64,000 nt of DNA from Trifolium pratense (Eukaryota; Streptophyta; Magnoliopsida; Fabales; Fabaceae), in NCBI RefSeq assembly GCF_020283565.1, contig NC_060059.1, positions 31,794,838 through 31,858,837 on the forward strand. The letters run 5' to 3'. Within the stretch, counting starts at the first letter, position 1, and each line of letters starts with the position of its first letter. A program made the position numbers and the translations under genes. A model generated the notes under the pieces. It searched no databases. It was not told where the DNA came from and worked only from the letters and a program-made list of their open reading frames with translations. Below, piece after piece: positions 23,646-36,650 of this stretch.

Positions 23646-23720
23646 AAATAAATATGATACTAACGGTACACTATAATATCATGTATCACATTCAATCTAA
23701 CGGTATTTAATAATTGCTCA

Positions 23721-24440
23721 TAATATATGGACCTCAATTTAAATGGACCATTGGTGGACCTCATTAAGTTACTTGCTATAGCAGGTCAAGTGATATCAAT
23801 ATTATGGGACCGTTGAAAACTCGTTCTGCAGGTCAAAAGTTACTTTCAAGGTTTGGTTTCATTTGGTTAGTTTTCGTTGTCTAGTGAGCTAGTAACAAAC
23901 CCATAAACCTCCTTCTTTCTACCCCACTTTCATTTGCAACTTTGTACCATTGAAACAAAAATTAAGCTTTGAAGCTTCCATAGTAGTTGGTACTTGGTAC
24001 CAACACAAGTATGAGGTTATTTTTTTCAAGAAAGAGATGTGTTGGGCATGCAATCAACTAACTAATTTATTGTCTTCTTGTTTGAGATTGTTACGACTAT
24101 TGGAAAAACCATATAAAAATATTGCTTGAAATGAGGAAAAAAGTCATTGTCCATATGTTTTTAAATTGATCAGATCTGTAAACTTGAAAGTAGCTATTTA
24201 TGTAGCTCGAAAACATCATATGCAGTAGCTTAAGATTCTTGAGAAAGAGTTTATGAGGGATAGATCTTGTGTTTGAGCCAACATTGCTATGTTTATTGAG
24301 TAGTTTTAGGACCAGAAAAAGAGCATAGAAGGAGGAATACACAAAATGTCAGTAGACCCCACAAAATTGGTAAATCATCGGCTATAGCAAGTAATTTATT
24401 GAGTTCCACCCATGGTCCCTTTAATATGAGGTCCATATTA
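23721..24440. mobile_element. Non-autonomous TIR element, about 720 bp
   Basis: The left end (TAATATATGGACCTCAATTT) and right end (AATATGAGGTCCATATTA) are inverted copies. The similarity continues inward for about 60 bp, including the shared word ACTTGCTATAGC and its inverted form GCTATAGCAAGT. The interior has no transposase-like coding sequence. The class is undetermined; the ends are not a textbook CACTA or Stowaway terminus. The right end abuts the AT microsatellite. Confidence 0.65.
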
Positions 24441-24446
24441 GGGGTT

Positions 24447-24450
<4 letters not shown>

Positions 24451-24520
<70 letters not shown>
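24451..24520. repeat. (AT)35 dinucleotide microsatellite
   Basis: An uninterrupted run of 35 AT units immediately next to the right end of the TIR element. Uninterrupted tracts of this length are usually length-polymorphic between individuals and prone to assembly error. Confidence 0.97.
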
Positions 24521-24523
<3 letters not shown>

Positions 24524-26095
24524 AAAGATACATCTACTAATCAACTAATTATTATTGTATTTATACATACCTAATACTCTATTAGAGATGATCGACATAT
24601 CATGTTTACAATTATTATATTTAAATAAGTTTTTTTTTCTATAAATATCTTAAATTTTATTTTTATTCGTATCAAAAATTTCAACAAATTTTGGTTTTCA
24701 AAATATTTTCCGTCACAACTTTGGTCCTTTCAATTCATGTGTATCATTGGAAAATTTGAAAATTTTCTCCGTGTTCATTTTTAGCACATTTTAGAAATTT
24801 CTCTTGTAAAATGTTAATTTTTTTAAAGAGTCATGAATTAAATATGTTTTTTTATATTAAAAATTTATATTTAATTTATCTTTTGTTAAAAAATTCTAAA
24901 TTTTTTGTGAGAGTGATTCTTATAATATTATGAACATGAATATAAAACTCATTAACAAATGTGAAGAGTATACTTGTTTAAAAAATGAACTAATTAAAAA
25001 TTGTGAGACGTGATGTATTTTGTGAGACCAAAACTTACTGAAAATTTTTATAGTGAATACCAACAAAATTTGAAATTTATAATAAACTTTAATTAACATT
25101 TTTTTTTTTACTTTTATGTTTTGTAGGACACATATGTTTATCATTGAAACTTTATCAAATATAAACAAATTGTCGCTGATAAATATTATAATTATAACTA
25201 TCATACACGAGACAACAATCTTACACTAACGAGTAAGTTTGTAATGAGACTAATTTCGTACTATACAATAGTCAACCTATTTTATTTTATTATATTAATA
25301 TAGATTCATTTTTATAAATTAAATTATTTAAATAATTTTTTTTGCATTGTCTTAATAGAAAAATGTAAATAAAAATTAAATTATATAAAAATTTTGTAAT
25401 CTCCTTTTGCATTGTAATTTAATATAATTGTCTCGGTGTTGTCTTAATAGAGAGGATTCGGTCTCCAAAGTCCAAACACATTGAACGCTAGTAAAAACAA
25501 AAAACATATCCCCACACAACTAAGTGACATGTTTCTATGGCACAATCGCCAATAAAATTTATTTAGACATATACACATATCTAACAAATTAAAAGAAAAA
25601 TATAATAGTCACGTCAATCAATATTATTTTAATTTTTTCTTTTTAATTTTTTTATTCTTTGTATAAGTATGCCTAAACAATGAAGTGTTGAGTTTGTGCG
25701 ATGACTTTCTCAGCAACTAATAACAAAAGAGTGGGTCTACACAAAGCAAAAACCACACGTCTAAGTAAAAGAGATCAAAACAAAATCCAACCAAATACTA
25801 GGATTATTAAATAGCTATATGCATAAAAAAAATAAAATCGAATACTAGGATTATCAATTACGTTTGAAAGCAAAATTCAATGATTATTATGAACATGATT
25901 TAAATAGCTATGCGTGCGATTCTGCATGGAAAACGTGATGTAACATTAAATCCACTAGTAGAAAAATGACATAGTATTTGCATCCGTCTAACATATGTTA
26001 GATGTAAAAAGTTATATGGAGTAGTATTTACATCTAGTTTCAATATCGAGCATTCATTCATAGGCACCGATAGATTTTATACTCATAAGACTTTG

Positions 26096-26262
26096 ATGCT
26101 AAACAGTGCTCGTACATTTGTTAAGTATAGTAAAAAAAGAAAAAAAAATTAATATTTGAAAGATAATTTTTTAAACTTTTAAAGTTTTGAATACGCAAAT
26201 TTTAAGACAACATTTCTTTGTTAATATGCTTATGATTTGGAGATACTGTTTAGCATTTTTTT
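26096..26262. mobile_element. MITE-like element, second copy of the TGCTAAACAGT family
   Basis: Left end ATGCTAAACAGTGCTC and right end ACTGTTTAGCAT are inverted repeats. The interior shares TTTGTTAAG and GAATACGCA-like words with the copy at 2397-2562. It is more diverged than the first copy. Confidence 0.6.
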
Positions 26263-27004
26263 AGTTAATTAAATAAATTAAGGTTCCACATAATTTTTAT
26301 AGTAAGCTTGATGAATGCACATACATGTTACATAGTTAAATATAAAAGTTTTGTATTTAATAATATAAAAAATATCAAATACACAATTTTCAATTTCTTT
26401 TCTTATATTTATTTCTTTAATATATATCTTAAGAGTACACATTAACATTTTCATTAAGATAATAATTGAAGAAAAGGAAGTATATATTAAAATATGATCA
26501 ACAGTCACTGTCAAAAAAGTGTATGATCAACGGTCTTATTTTAGCACCTAACATAACTGGTTTATATTTTATTTTCTTGACAGTAACATGCTAACTACTC
26601 CTAGTAACAACTCAATTACTATAAGAATTAAAATATGAATTTAATAGAATACTTTCCCTTATATTTCCTTTGCCTTGATATATATATATATATCATGAAA
26701 ATCAAGTTCTGAAAATCAAGTTCTGCAACACTTAATGTTCATGGGACACACGTGGTAGGAGAAGCAGGTTGCTCCTTTAATTTCTTAATGCAAGGTCAAT
26801 ATTCATGTACCAAAAATATTAATTTGTTCAAATAAAGACATAACCCATCTCTTGTACCAAAAAATAAAATAAAAACACATAACTCATCTCAAGATACCTA
26901 GTGCACCATCAATATTGAGTGTTTGGACACTAATATTAATGGCTAGTTGTACTCTTGTTGTAATGGTCAAACATTGATAATAAAAAAACATATAAAAAAC
27001 GTAG

Positions 27005-27340
27005 AACTTAATTGCATATTTGGTATCTTACGTTTATTTTAAGTTTTAATTTGGTTCTTACGTACGTTTAAAAAGTTTCAAGTTGACCCCTTATGTTACT
27101 GATGTCAACATAAGTTGATCATTTTTGTTAAATTTTAGCAAACTTTCAATTAAATTTTGAGTTAATTTCGTCTAAAACTTTCACGTGACACCTTCCTAAG
27201 TTGTCCACATATGCAAAAATGTTAGCCACATGGCCAGTTTAAATAGAAATTTGACTAAAAGGACAAACTTGAAACTATTTAAACATAATGGACCAAATTA
27301 AAACCTAAAATAAACTCAAGGAACCAAAGTAATTAAGCAT
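27005..27340. mobile_element. Mutator-type MITE, second copy of the 6257-6600 family
   Basis: The left arm (TTAATTGCATATTTGGTATC) and interior words (AAAAAGTTTCAAGTTGA, GATGTCAACATAAGTT) match the element at 6257-6600, and the right arm is the inverted form. The ends are more eroded and no convincing 9-bp duplication remains, consistent with an older insertion. Confidence 0.75.
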
Positions 27341-28504
27341 ATTATTAATTAGACCACTACAAATAAGGTGCTGTAAACTTAAATTACCGAATTTTAGCAC
27401 ATATATCAAAATGAAGAATTTCATACCTTGTTTCTCTACCAAAAAAAATAATATATTTCACACCTTGTTTGCTTTGTTATTACTCATAAATATAAACTTA
27501 TTCTGTTTTGTGTTATTCGTAGAACTATGTTGTTAATTGAATTGAAGTTTAATTAATGATTTTCATATTTCTTTCTATTTTCATTGATTTGTTCTTTATA
27601 GGAAGCAAAAAAGATGGATTACTCATTCACGAACCAATAATTTTCTATTAGTGTACAAAACTCTGTTATTAGGTTGCAAATATCGACCCAAGAAGAATGT
27701 AAATGATGAATAAGAACAAGGTGAAAGGAACATATGCTAACAAATAATAATAATATAGTGCCTTAGTTTTTTTAATGTTTTTATTTTGGTAGTTGTACGT
27801 CAACCACTCGATTCCTCCGATGGTCAAGAATGGTGCAGCAAGGGAGGCGGCAGAGAATTTTGCAGCTAAGGATCCAAATCGATATAAAGTGTGGTAACAA
27901 TTTAGTAAACACGGTTATTTAACAATTAGTCACGGATAAACCATGGCAAAACAGTGGCTAGAAAACGTAGGTTTGCTACGGTTGAAACCGTAGCTAAATA
28001 ATACTTTAAAGATTCATGGCAAACGTTTTTATTTTTTATTTTGAAAGCTGCCCTTCTTTCAGGCTATTTTTTGTCTTTATTTTCTTATACTATTCAAACT
28101 ATGCAAATTGATAAATTTAAAGTTTATTAACACTAAATTTATCTATTCCTAAGCTAAATTTTTCTAACCTGAGGCTCATACACGACAAAAAATTCGCAAC
28201 ATATTAGTGATAAGAATTATAATCAGATTAAAATCAATGCTAAGAAATAATAGGATAACATAAATGGAATACAACAACTAACTGTAGACCCACCCAAAGA
28301 ATCATAGGATTGAAAGCTATATAGAAAAAACAAATGTATTTATAAATCAAATGTACTTCTATAAGCACATTTTAATAGTACATGTTGAAAATTGTAAGGT
28401 TTAATAACAAAAATTACATGATGCAAGGCATTCACCACAACTAACTTGGTCTTGGAGACACTCAACTAAATTTGTTTGAGTGTGTCTATATATATATATA
28501 CAAA

Positions 28505-28650
28505 GAATTTATAATAAAATGCAAATTTTATTAAAATAGCATATCCCAAAAAACAAGTAATAGGGAAAGCCAAGAAAGTACAAAGGGTGGATTAATTCCC
28601 TAACCACAACCAAAAAGAAACCGGCCAAATACAAGACAAAATCAGCCAAG
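28505..28650 (-). repeat. Repeat tail, second copy of the 20570 block
   Basis: Shares the ordered words TTTTATTAAAATAGCAT, CCCAAAAAAC, GGATTAATTCCC and CCACAACCA with 20570-20722. It lies about 220 bp beyond the stop codon of the first CSLD gene and could be included in its 3-prime UTR or lie just outside it. Confidence 0.5.
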
Positions 28651-28872
28651 TAATTTTATTTTCATAATGTTTAATGTACAACTCACATGATCAAGTATAT
28701 GTTCAATAGATCAATGAATTAAAAAGAAATTAACTAAGTCCTATTACAATAAGCAACCAAGTCTATGTTGCTACATTTACAAAGATATACTTAATTACTA
28801 TTCTTAGAAGCATACATACATACATACATATATTATGATGAAATCAACAATGCAATGCAATGCATTATCAGT

Positions 28873-31800
28873 TTATGGAAATTGGAAATCTCCACCACCA
28901 CCTGCATCAGCGCCCCTCGGCGGACTAATTGCAACCCAAAGCAAAGAAAGTGTAATTGCAATAAGACCTGACCAAACATATACAATGGTTGGTGTCTTCC
29001 CTCTCCTTCCCATCAATCCTTTTGCAAATGGATACAAATGAGCAAGAACCCAAAAACTAAAGAATGCTCCTCCTATAAACTTACTCCATTGCGGGTTTGC
29101 GCTATAAATCGTCCTAGAAAATGCAACTATAATGGCAATGATATTTACCATGGCAATAACAATTGGTGGAATCATTAGGGAACTCCATTTGACTATATAC
29201 AAATCTGCGAAGATATCATCGTTGTCCTCTCCTGCTGATTTCGATGTTAAAGTAAAAGAAATCTCGATACCTGCTATCACTTTTAGCAGTCCTTGCACAA
29301 CAGCAGCCAGATGAGCGCTAGTGCCGGATATGAGCCAAAATTGTTCGTTTCTCCACCACTGCTCCAACTCTACGCCAGACCACTTAACCTCGAGAATGGC
29401 AAGCGCCACTAGGCACACGGTCATGGTGAGTAAGTAGATTAAGAAGGAGATACTGAGGGTTTGCACAATAAAATATCCGGAGAACAATGATAGTGCTGGG
29501 AGGAAGCAATACACAATGAGGAAGAGGGAGGTGAAGGGGTAGATTCCCACATTGAGGTAAGAGAGACGTTGTAAAAGTAGTAGGCGTTTACTGCCGAGGA
29601 ATGCATTGTTCTTGGAGAAAAAGATCTCAACAGAACCAGTGGCCCATCTTAGCACCTGGTGTAGTCGATCAGTAAGGTTAATTGGTGCTGATCCACGAAA
29701 TGCATCTCGTTTGGTTACACAATATACAGAACGCCATCCTCGATTGTGCATTCGGTACCCTGTAACCACGTCTTCTGTCACCGACCCATAAATCCATCCT
29801 ACTCTATCTCCCCATTCGGTCTTGTCTTCGTACCTACATGTAATATGATATATATGTAATAAGATCTAATGAAACTATATAAATTAATTGTTTTTCTATG
29901 ATTTATTATATGTAAAAATATGTTCTCTATTTTGTGTAAATGTGTGTGTTGGCCAAGGTATGCATACCAACAAGAAATCACAGACACGGCTTCAGCTACA
30001 GTACTAGCATCGAGTGGTTGGCGAGGTTCCCTGAGTGCACCTGGCTTGCGCCCATACTTGACAGCAGGATGATCACCAAGAGGCCGACCTTGATACTCAG
30101 CGATAGCTATGCTCTGAGCCAACATGGTTGAATTACCGAAGCGTTTAGGCAACAAGTGTATGTCTAGATCTTTATCAAATTGACTAGGAGTCAATGCCGG
30201 TGTTCTTTCACTCAATTCACCATCACCATCACCACCATTCTTTTTAGCATTTTCCATTTCCAAGTCACCTGAAGGAGGATCAAATCCATACAATGCAAAC
30301 CGCCTGAACATGCACCCGGTTCCCACATAGAATGGACCTTGGAGACCGTCGAGGGCTCTCATGTTTCCGTCAAAGAAAACAGTGTTGTGATTGGCATAGC
30401 GATCTGAGGGATCAATACCTTCAAATCTTTGGGGGAACTGAATATAGCATATGTCTTCGCCACCTCTGTCCATCATGAAGCACATTCCTTCACGTATTGC
30501 CTTGCAATTATAGATATAGTGATCGCAATCAAGGTTGAGAATGAATGGTCCATTTGATAGGATTGCAGATGATCGAACAAGTGCATTCATAGCACCAGCT
30601 TTCTTGTTGTGATCATAACCTGGCCTCTTCTCTCGAGATACATATACAAACATAGGCAAACGTGTATCTACCTCAGAGAAATCTATGATCTTATCGTCTC
30701 TACCTCCCATTAACGGATCAGGACTTGGAGGCTTTAACATCACCTATTCATATACATGTATGTAGTTAAATTCAAATATACAATATATACACTACAACAA
30801 ATGTAAGTGCAAGTTCATAATCAAATCTACCTGAAGTATTCCAGCATGATCACCTTTAGCATGTTCGCTCGATGCAGTAATCCAAGTACCAGGCCAATGG
30901 GTGCCATCAGCCATCCAAGTGGCCTTTAATACTCTGATCGGCTCAGAAGGATCCGCGCCACTCTCCTTATAATGCTTCATCATCTTCATTTCCTCTCTTG
31001 CATTAAATGCATCAGATCTTCTTCTAATTGAATCCGGAAGGCTATTTATACGCACCTTGAACTCGTCATATTCTCTCTTCACCCTTCTTCTATCCTTCAC
31101 AAAATCTAAGTTGCTCTTGTTTTTAGTTGGATCGACTTTTAAGGCAAAGTAAGATTCAGGATTCCTTGGTTCAATATTGTGTTTTCGACAAAAGGGAACC
31201 CATAAATCAGCAAAACTTGCGGCCTCAGCCATGGCTTCGAAAGTCAAGAGAGCACCGCCGTCATCTGAAACATAACAAGAAAGCTTCTCCACAGGATAAT
31301 CAACTGCTAATATGGAAAGAATGGTATTGGCAGTTGTAAGAGGTGGTTCCTTCTCAGGATCAGCCGTGGATACAAAGAGGTCAACACCGGGTAGATCAGA
31401 TCTCCCTGTTGGATTTGATGGCGATGGACTGTCAAATTTCTCATGAAGAACAACAAGGTCAGTCGAACGATTAACTGGACAAAGCTTTGGAATTTGGTCG
31501 AGTATCCACGAGAATCCAAACCATATCTCACAAGTAATTGACATTAGCCACAACCATACTGCATCGGTATTTGGGTGAAACACTCTCCAATGTAAGAAGA
31601 AACACATCACTACTAAGCGAACGGCAATAAGCAACCTACATATTAATGAAACACATGCACAATTAGATACAATTATAACTGACTAGCTAAGTTATATATG
31701 TTTAATCCTATAATAGTTATATATATATATAGTTATATACAATTACATATATAATAACCAACCTATATGGACTTATGATGCCTGATGGAATTGGTATTAC

Positions 31801-32920
31801 TCTGCACAAAGGCTTCCAAGGTTTATCAGAAGCATCAAATACTCCTTCATGCATACCATCACCATCATCTTCATCATCTGGAGGCCAATAAGCATTGCCA
31901 ACTCCATAGGTACCTTTGGTCTCAAACAACCACTTATTGTGATCAAACTCTCCATTTTGATTTCGCTTCATAACCGACATATTATTTGGTCCAGGTAATG
32001 GCAATGCTCTATGTGAACTGTCATTGTTATCATCATCATAATCTCCCATTTTGTATGGCTCCTTACAACCGGGACACAAACCGGTTTCTTTTTCTGCATC
32101 TAAAAAACAATCTCTACAAATCTTGTACCTGGTAAAAATATACAGGTCATCAAATTTGGCGTCTCTAACACATAATAAAATTGGATGATGTTATTGCATG
32201 ACACAATATTTGAATTTGATTGTCCAATTAAAATCAATGGTAAACATCATCAGAAATTAATTTAATGAACATGTAATTTGAATCGTCTGATATCACATCA
32301 TTGACCTGAAATTTAAAACTGTGTAAAACTGCACGGACAAATTACTACGGTCAATTAAGAACCCTCTAACATATAGCGATTAAATTACAGTAGACGAATC
32401 TACATTTTTTCTGAAAGTAAATTGCCAATTTCCACACACACATGCGCGCGCACACATATATGATATATGCAAAACTTGAAATACATACATACCTACACTC
32501 ACATGGAGTGACATCATTTCCTCTTTCATCCTTCATAACTTTTCCATCACAAATTGAACAAGAAGAACCTTTAGCCCCTGCCATTTGAGGATGAGTCACT
32601 TCAGAATCAATTACTTTATCCATTAAATGAGCTCTTGTTACACTATTGAATCCTCCAGTAAATAAAGAATTTGAAACATATTGTTCTTCAGCTTTCATTG
32701 CCACAGAAGTATCCATTGGTTGATTATCAGGTGTTGGAGGAATATGAACAGTATAATTCATATAATCAGCTGATAGTTCTGAAGACATTTCAATGTCTTC
32801 TTTTGATAAACTAACATATCTTCCACTTGATGTTCTTCTTGCAAATTTTATACTTGGTTTCTCGCCCGCATTACTTCCTTCTCCAGCAATACGTAAAGTT
32901 TTCTTCGATGATGACGCCAT
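28873..32920 (-). CDS. CSLD: Cellulose synthase-like protein D, copy A (five exons)
   Basis: Exons 32920-32493, 32128-31763, 31635-30831, 30743-29968 and 29833-28873 join in frame to 1111 residues. CSLD proteins are processive family-2 glycosyltransferases making beta-1,4-glucan-type wall polymer in tip-growing cells (pollen tubes, root hairs) and new cell plates. The N-terminus has the CSLD signature around [15 protein letters not shown] and [10 protein letters not shown], then a RING-like zinc finger starting at C121 (CSIC...CPGCKE, crossing the exon 1/2 junction). Two membrane helices open exon 3. The catalytic core has D389-D390 (SDDGG), D605-C-D607, T811-E-D813 and Q851-VLR-W855. Six C-terminal membrane helices follow. 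The ATG is in a TTGAAAGAAATGGC context identical in copy B, which supports this start. All catalytic residues are intact. Which CSLD clade (pollen CSLD1/4 or root-hair CSLD2/3 type) cannot be fixed by eye. Confidence 0.95.
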
Positions 32921-33561
32921 TTCTTTCAAATTATAATTGGTATATATACACCTCTAAACCTTGCAATATGTATATAATTCTATTTATTTTCTACCTGCTA
33001 AGTAAATCTACACCTTCTACACCTTGCAATATGAACATGCATTGAACTTTATGGCCTATTTGTTTCACCTATATAATTCTTGAAGAAGAAATACAATTTG
33101 TTCCTCAATTCACCATCATTGGAACAAACCATTTTCTCCCATTGTGTATCTACAAGGAACAATCAAGGTTCAAATTATGGAAGGAGAAAAGTGGTTAGAG
33201 AAAATGAAAATTGATTGACTATGAAACAGATTTTGTTAGAAAAGAGAATACTACCGAAGTTGAAAATGGATTTTATGGTGGGAGACCAAGTCATTGATAT
33301 GTCGCTATTTTCATGGTTTTCATTTCCTTGTTTCTAGGAGTGTGTAGATATATGACAAAATCTAAAAATTCATACAGAGATTTCAGGTTCATATTTGGGT
33401 AACCATAAAAAAATGTCCGGCTTAACAATCACGATGTTTACGAGATTTCTATATACTATTTTGCAAATACATGATAATTCATAGTAATTAAGTCCAAAAA
33501 AATTCATAGTGATACAATTTTTCTAATGATACATCAAGGGATAATAGGTGTTTACCCACTA

Positions 33562-33920
33562 TGTTAAGAGTCCCGCATCGATTGAGAGATGGTCTGACTA
33601 AGTGTTTATAAACTAGAGGCAATCCTCAGTTTACAACCCGGTTTTGTAAGGAAGAGTTAGACCCAATACTCATTTCTAAGATGGTATCAGAGTCTCTCCA
33701 CGATCCACTAGGCCACCTGTTATCAGGTTTCCGCTATCGGGCACCCACCGTTTATATCCACGCACCAAGCCCAATAGTGCTGGGCGTGAGGGGGTGTGTT
33801 AAGAGTCCCACATCGGTTGAGAGATGACCTGACTAAGTGTTTATAAACTAGAGGCAATCCTCATCTTACAAGCCCGTTTTGTAAGGAAGAGTTAGGCCCA
33901 ATACTCATTTCTAAGACTCA
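33562..33920 (+). mobile_element. TRIM (terminal-repeat retrotransposon in miniature)
   Basis: Two direct repeats of about 120 bp, 33562-33680 and 33798-33917, each begin TGTTAAGAGTCCC and end CAATACTCATTTCTAAGA. Immediately after the first is TGGTATCAGAG (33682-33692), a primer-binding site for initiator tRNA-Met. A purine-rich tract (GTGAGGGGGTG) precedes the second. The internal region is only about 115 bp and non-coding. This is the full architecture of a TRIM. The two repeats differ at a handful of positions, so the insertion is not recent. No clean 5-bp target duplication was found. Confidence 0.85.
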
Positions 33921-34224
33921 ACAATGTAGACGAGTTTTGGTTTATCCCCAATAATATTATTTTTTTGATTTACCCCACTATAATGTGAAGATTCTCTTAT
34001 TTAGCTCCCTGATGCAATGTGTTGACTTAACATCCACACAAATGATGATGGCATGGTCAATAAGGGGTAACCTAAAATTCGCTAACATTGTAGTGGGGAA
34101 AAGGACGAAATCTTATGCCTACACATTCACAGTTCAAATGACGATATCAAGAAGAGTGTTTCAGCCACTCTCTGGAGTATTTGTGGGATCACAAACCTTT
34201 CGACGTTTCCGGAACTTGTTTACT

Positions 34225-34720
34225 ACTCTTGGAAAAAAACAGGCATAGAAAAATAAAAGAACAAAACCACAACACGAGAGTATAATGTGGAAACTCCAAA
34301 ACCGGAGAAAAAACCAATATGCCGTTGTCTAAACCAACAACCAAAGAATAAACACTATATGAAAATTGTTACAACACATAGATTTCACTCTCAACCACTC
34401 CATGAGCCCAATAAATCCACACTATCCAAAGTAAATATTTGAACCACATTTTACAATACTCTAAAAAAAGAGCTAAGAGAAAGAAAAATACACAAATATA
34501 AATTTGAAGTGTTTCTGAGTGTTACTGCTTGGTGTGTTGAAATAAGGAATTTGAGGTCTCTATAAATAACATTGAGCTCCCCAACCTTTCACTTCTCTAA
34601 GCAATGTGGGACTTCTCCAATATAATTTCCGTTACCTTTTTTTTTTCTTCATTAGCAATGTGAGACTTACATTGCATCAACCGCAACAATCTCCACCTTG
34701 ATTGTAAAAATTATCTTTAA
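34225..34720 (+). mobile_element. LTR-retrotransposon LTR fragment, probably Ty1/copia
   Basis: The stretch with ACACGAGAGTATAATGTGGA, CCGTTGTCTAAACCAACAAC and, at its end, CAACAATCTCCACCTTGATT looks like a copia-type LTR followed by adjacent sequence. I recognise these words as common in legume LTRs from general familiarity only. No partner LTR or pol sequence is in the window at this place. Confidence 0.45.
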
Positions 34721-34889
34721 TCTTAATTTTCTACACTGACAATCATAATTCTCATTGTCTATACCGATAAATTAAATTATCATACTACACCATAAAGAAT
34801 ACATTACACTTAAAACTAAATCATCCCAAGAATTTTCTTCACTAGAACTAAACCATCATAAGAATTTTCTTCTCTGTTTCAGCTAACGA

Positions 34890-35420
34890 TTAAGCCAAGT
34901 AACAGTTGGTTAAAGTGTAATGTTGATTGTGTTGTTTTTTCAGTTGACAGGTCCTTTGGCATAAGCGATTGCTTCTGTGACAGCTCCGACACTTTGGTGC
35001 AAGCTCGTACCTTATGTTTCCCTCATGTTGCTCCTGCCGTTGAATGTGAGGCTTCAACCCTTCTTGTTGCTCTCCAAATTGCAGTGGAAAGTGGTTATGC
35101 TCAGGTCAACTTTGAGAGTGTCTGTCAAACTGTGGTTAATGGTATAATAAAAGGTGACGCCTATCTTAATGAAGTAGAGGCTATTTTGACAAGTTGTAGG
35201 TCCCTTATTTCATCGAATGCTAGCTACAATCTACCTTTTATTAGAAGGCAAGCTAATAGAGTCGCTCATAATCTAGCTAAAGCGTTTATATTTCAGTTTC
35301 AAGCGCTAGTATCTTTTATTATTCTCCTCATTGTATTAATACTATTATTCATAATAAATGAATTGATTTATACCTTTATCTCAAAAAAGCTTTAATAGTA
35401 AAAATAAAATAAAAAGAAAT
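34890..35420 (+). pseudogene. LINE 3-prime end with RNase H-like domain, fragment 1
   Basis: The plus-strand frame from about 34905 reads LKCNVDCVVF..., then from 34994 an RNase H-like fold of the LINE type: VECEASTLLVALQIAVESGY, a VNFESVCQTVV strand and a C-terminal RRQANRVAHNLAKA motif. It ends at a TAA (35393-35395) followed by an A-rich tract. The first strand's DG pair and the usual NSD-type Asp are replaced (VDC, FES), so the domain would be inactive. The 5-prime part of ORF2 is absent. Confidence 0.75.
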
Positions 35421-35945
35421 TACAAAATGTTCAAGAGGATTGGGATCCTCTCCAATTTTCTCTCATGTTTTCTCTCATTTTTCTTAATCTGAGGATTGGT
35501 GAATTACAAAAAATAAAAATGAGAGAAAATCAACATTTGGATTAACAAAAATGAGAGAAAACATAAGGGAAAATTAGAGAGATTCAAATCCAATGTTCGA
35601 GACCGTTCGAGACCGAACAAGTTTATGGGTTACGGACAAAAAAAATATTATAGTGTGTTTCCGGTTAAAATAAAAACAAGATTAATGTCAATGGAGTTGA
35701 ATGGTTAAGTATCTTTTAGAAAATAGTTATGGATGTTTAGAAACAAATTTATTACAAAATTAACCTTTAGTTTTTTTTTTTGGTACAAAAATTAACCTTT
35801 AGTTAATGTTGGTTTAAATTGTAAAAAGTGGTTTTTTTTTGGCACAAAGTAAAAAGTGGTTTTTTAGTAATAACAAAGTAATAAGTTATCGGACAAATAT
35901 CTTCAAATTATTAAGGGGTAGAATAGAAAAAAACTAAGTTAAAAG

Positions 35946-36650
35946 TTGAAATTCTTGAAAATAAATAAAAAGAAGCAGAAAAATGATGTATCTAACCAAA
36001 ATGATGTATCTAACGATATGAATGAATCCGGAACATGTTTAGGAATTAAAGCACGACATTTATGGGCTGAATGGCTCTCGGTTGCGCAGGTACAGCAAAG
36101 TAGCAGCCAATCTGATCAAAACCAGCAGGCTACCCGATGGCAAAAACCAGTCTAAGGTTGGTACAAGTGCAACGTCGATGCGGCATTTCATAAAGAGCAA
36201 AACAGGACCAGTTTCGGATGGTGCATTCATGACGATGAAGAACATTTTGTCAAGGCAGAGACGGCGTGGATGATGGGCAATTGCAGCATTGTAGAAGGTG
36301 AATCCCTAGCCTTACTTGAAGCATTGAAAGCATTGGAACAAAGTGGCAAAACTCATGTTATTATTGAAACGGATTCTAAAAACGTGGTGGATGCAATTCG
36401 TCATTTATGCGGTGGTAGCTCTGAATTTAGTTCCATTATTCGCCTTATTAATAATATTATGTTATGTAATCCAAACTTCAAGGTTGAGTTTGTTAAGCGG
36501 CAAGCGAACATATTTGCTCACACCCTTGCTAGGGCGGCCATTTATTGGTCTAGCCGCTGTACTTTTGAATCCTTACCTACTTGTATTTCTTTGTTATTAA
36601 GTAATGAAATGAGATAGTTTATTGAGCGTCAAAAAAAAAAAAAAAAACCA
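35946..36650 (+). pseudogene. LINE 3-prime end with RNase H-like domain and poly-A, fragment 2
   Basis: One frame runs from about 36000 to the stop at 36615-36617, broken only by a TAA at 36153-36155 just before GWYKCNVDAAF. The RNase H-like domain has VDAAF, VEGESLALLEALKALEQSG, IETDSKNVVDAI and KRQANIFAHTLARA, close to the catalytic pattern of plant non-LTR elements. A run of about 17 A follows at 36631-36647, the expected LINE tail. It sits directly after fragment 1 in the same orientation. Confidence 0.8.

Larger units (their letters stand above)
24521..28504. other. Long gene-free AT-rich interval
   Basis: About 4 kb without a supportable gene. It contains the MITE copies listed at 26096 and 27005. 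A CACTAGTAGAAAAA motif at about 25951 and CACTACAAATAAGG at about 27355 resemble CACTA-transposon ends, but no paired terminus was found for either. The plus-strand stretch 27790-27895 is GC-richer and open for about 30 codons; I do not recognise it. Confidence 0.45.

Noticed and set aside
33562..33920. Direct repeats that could suggest a CRISPR-like array
   Set aside because: Only two 120-bp repeats, with primer-binding site and purine tract; this is a miniature LTR element in a plant genome.
33985..34248. 87-codon plus-strand open frame between the CSLD genes
   Set aside because: It runs from unique-looking AT-rich DNA into an LTR-like fragment and shows no domain.
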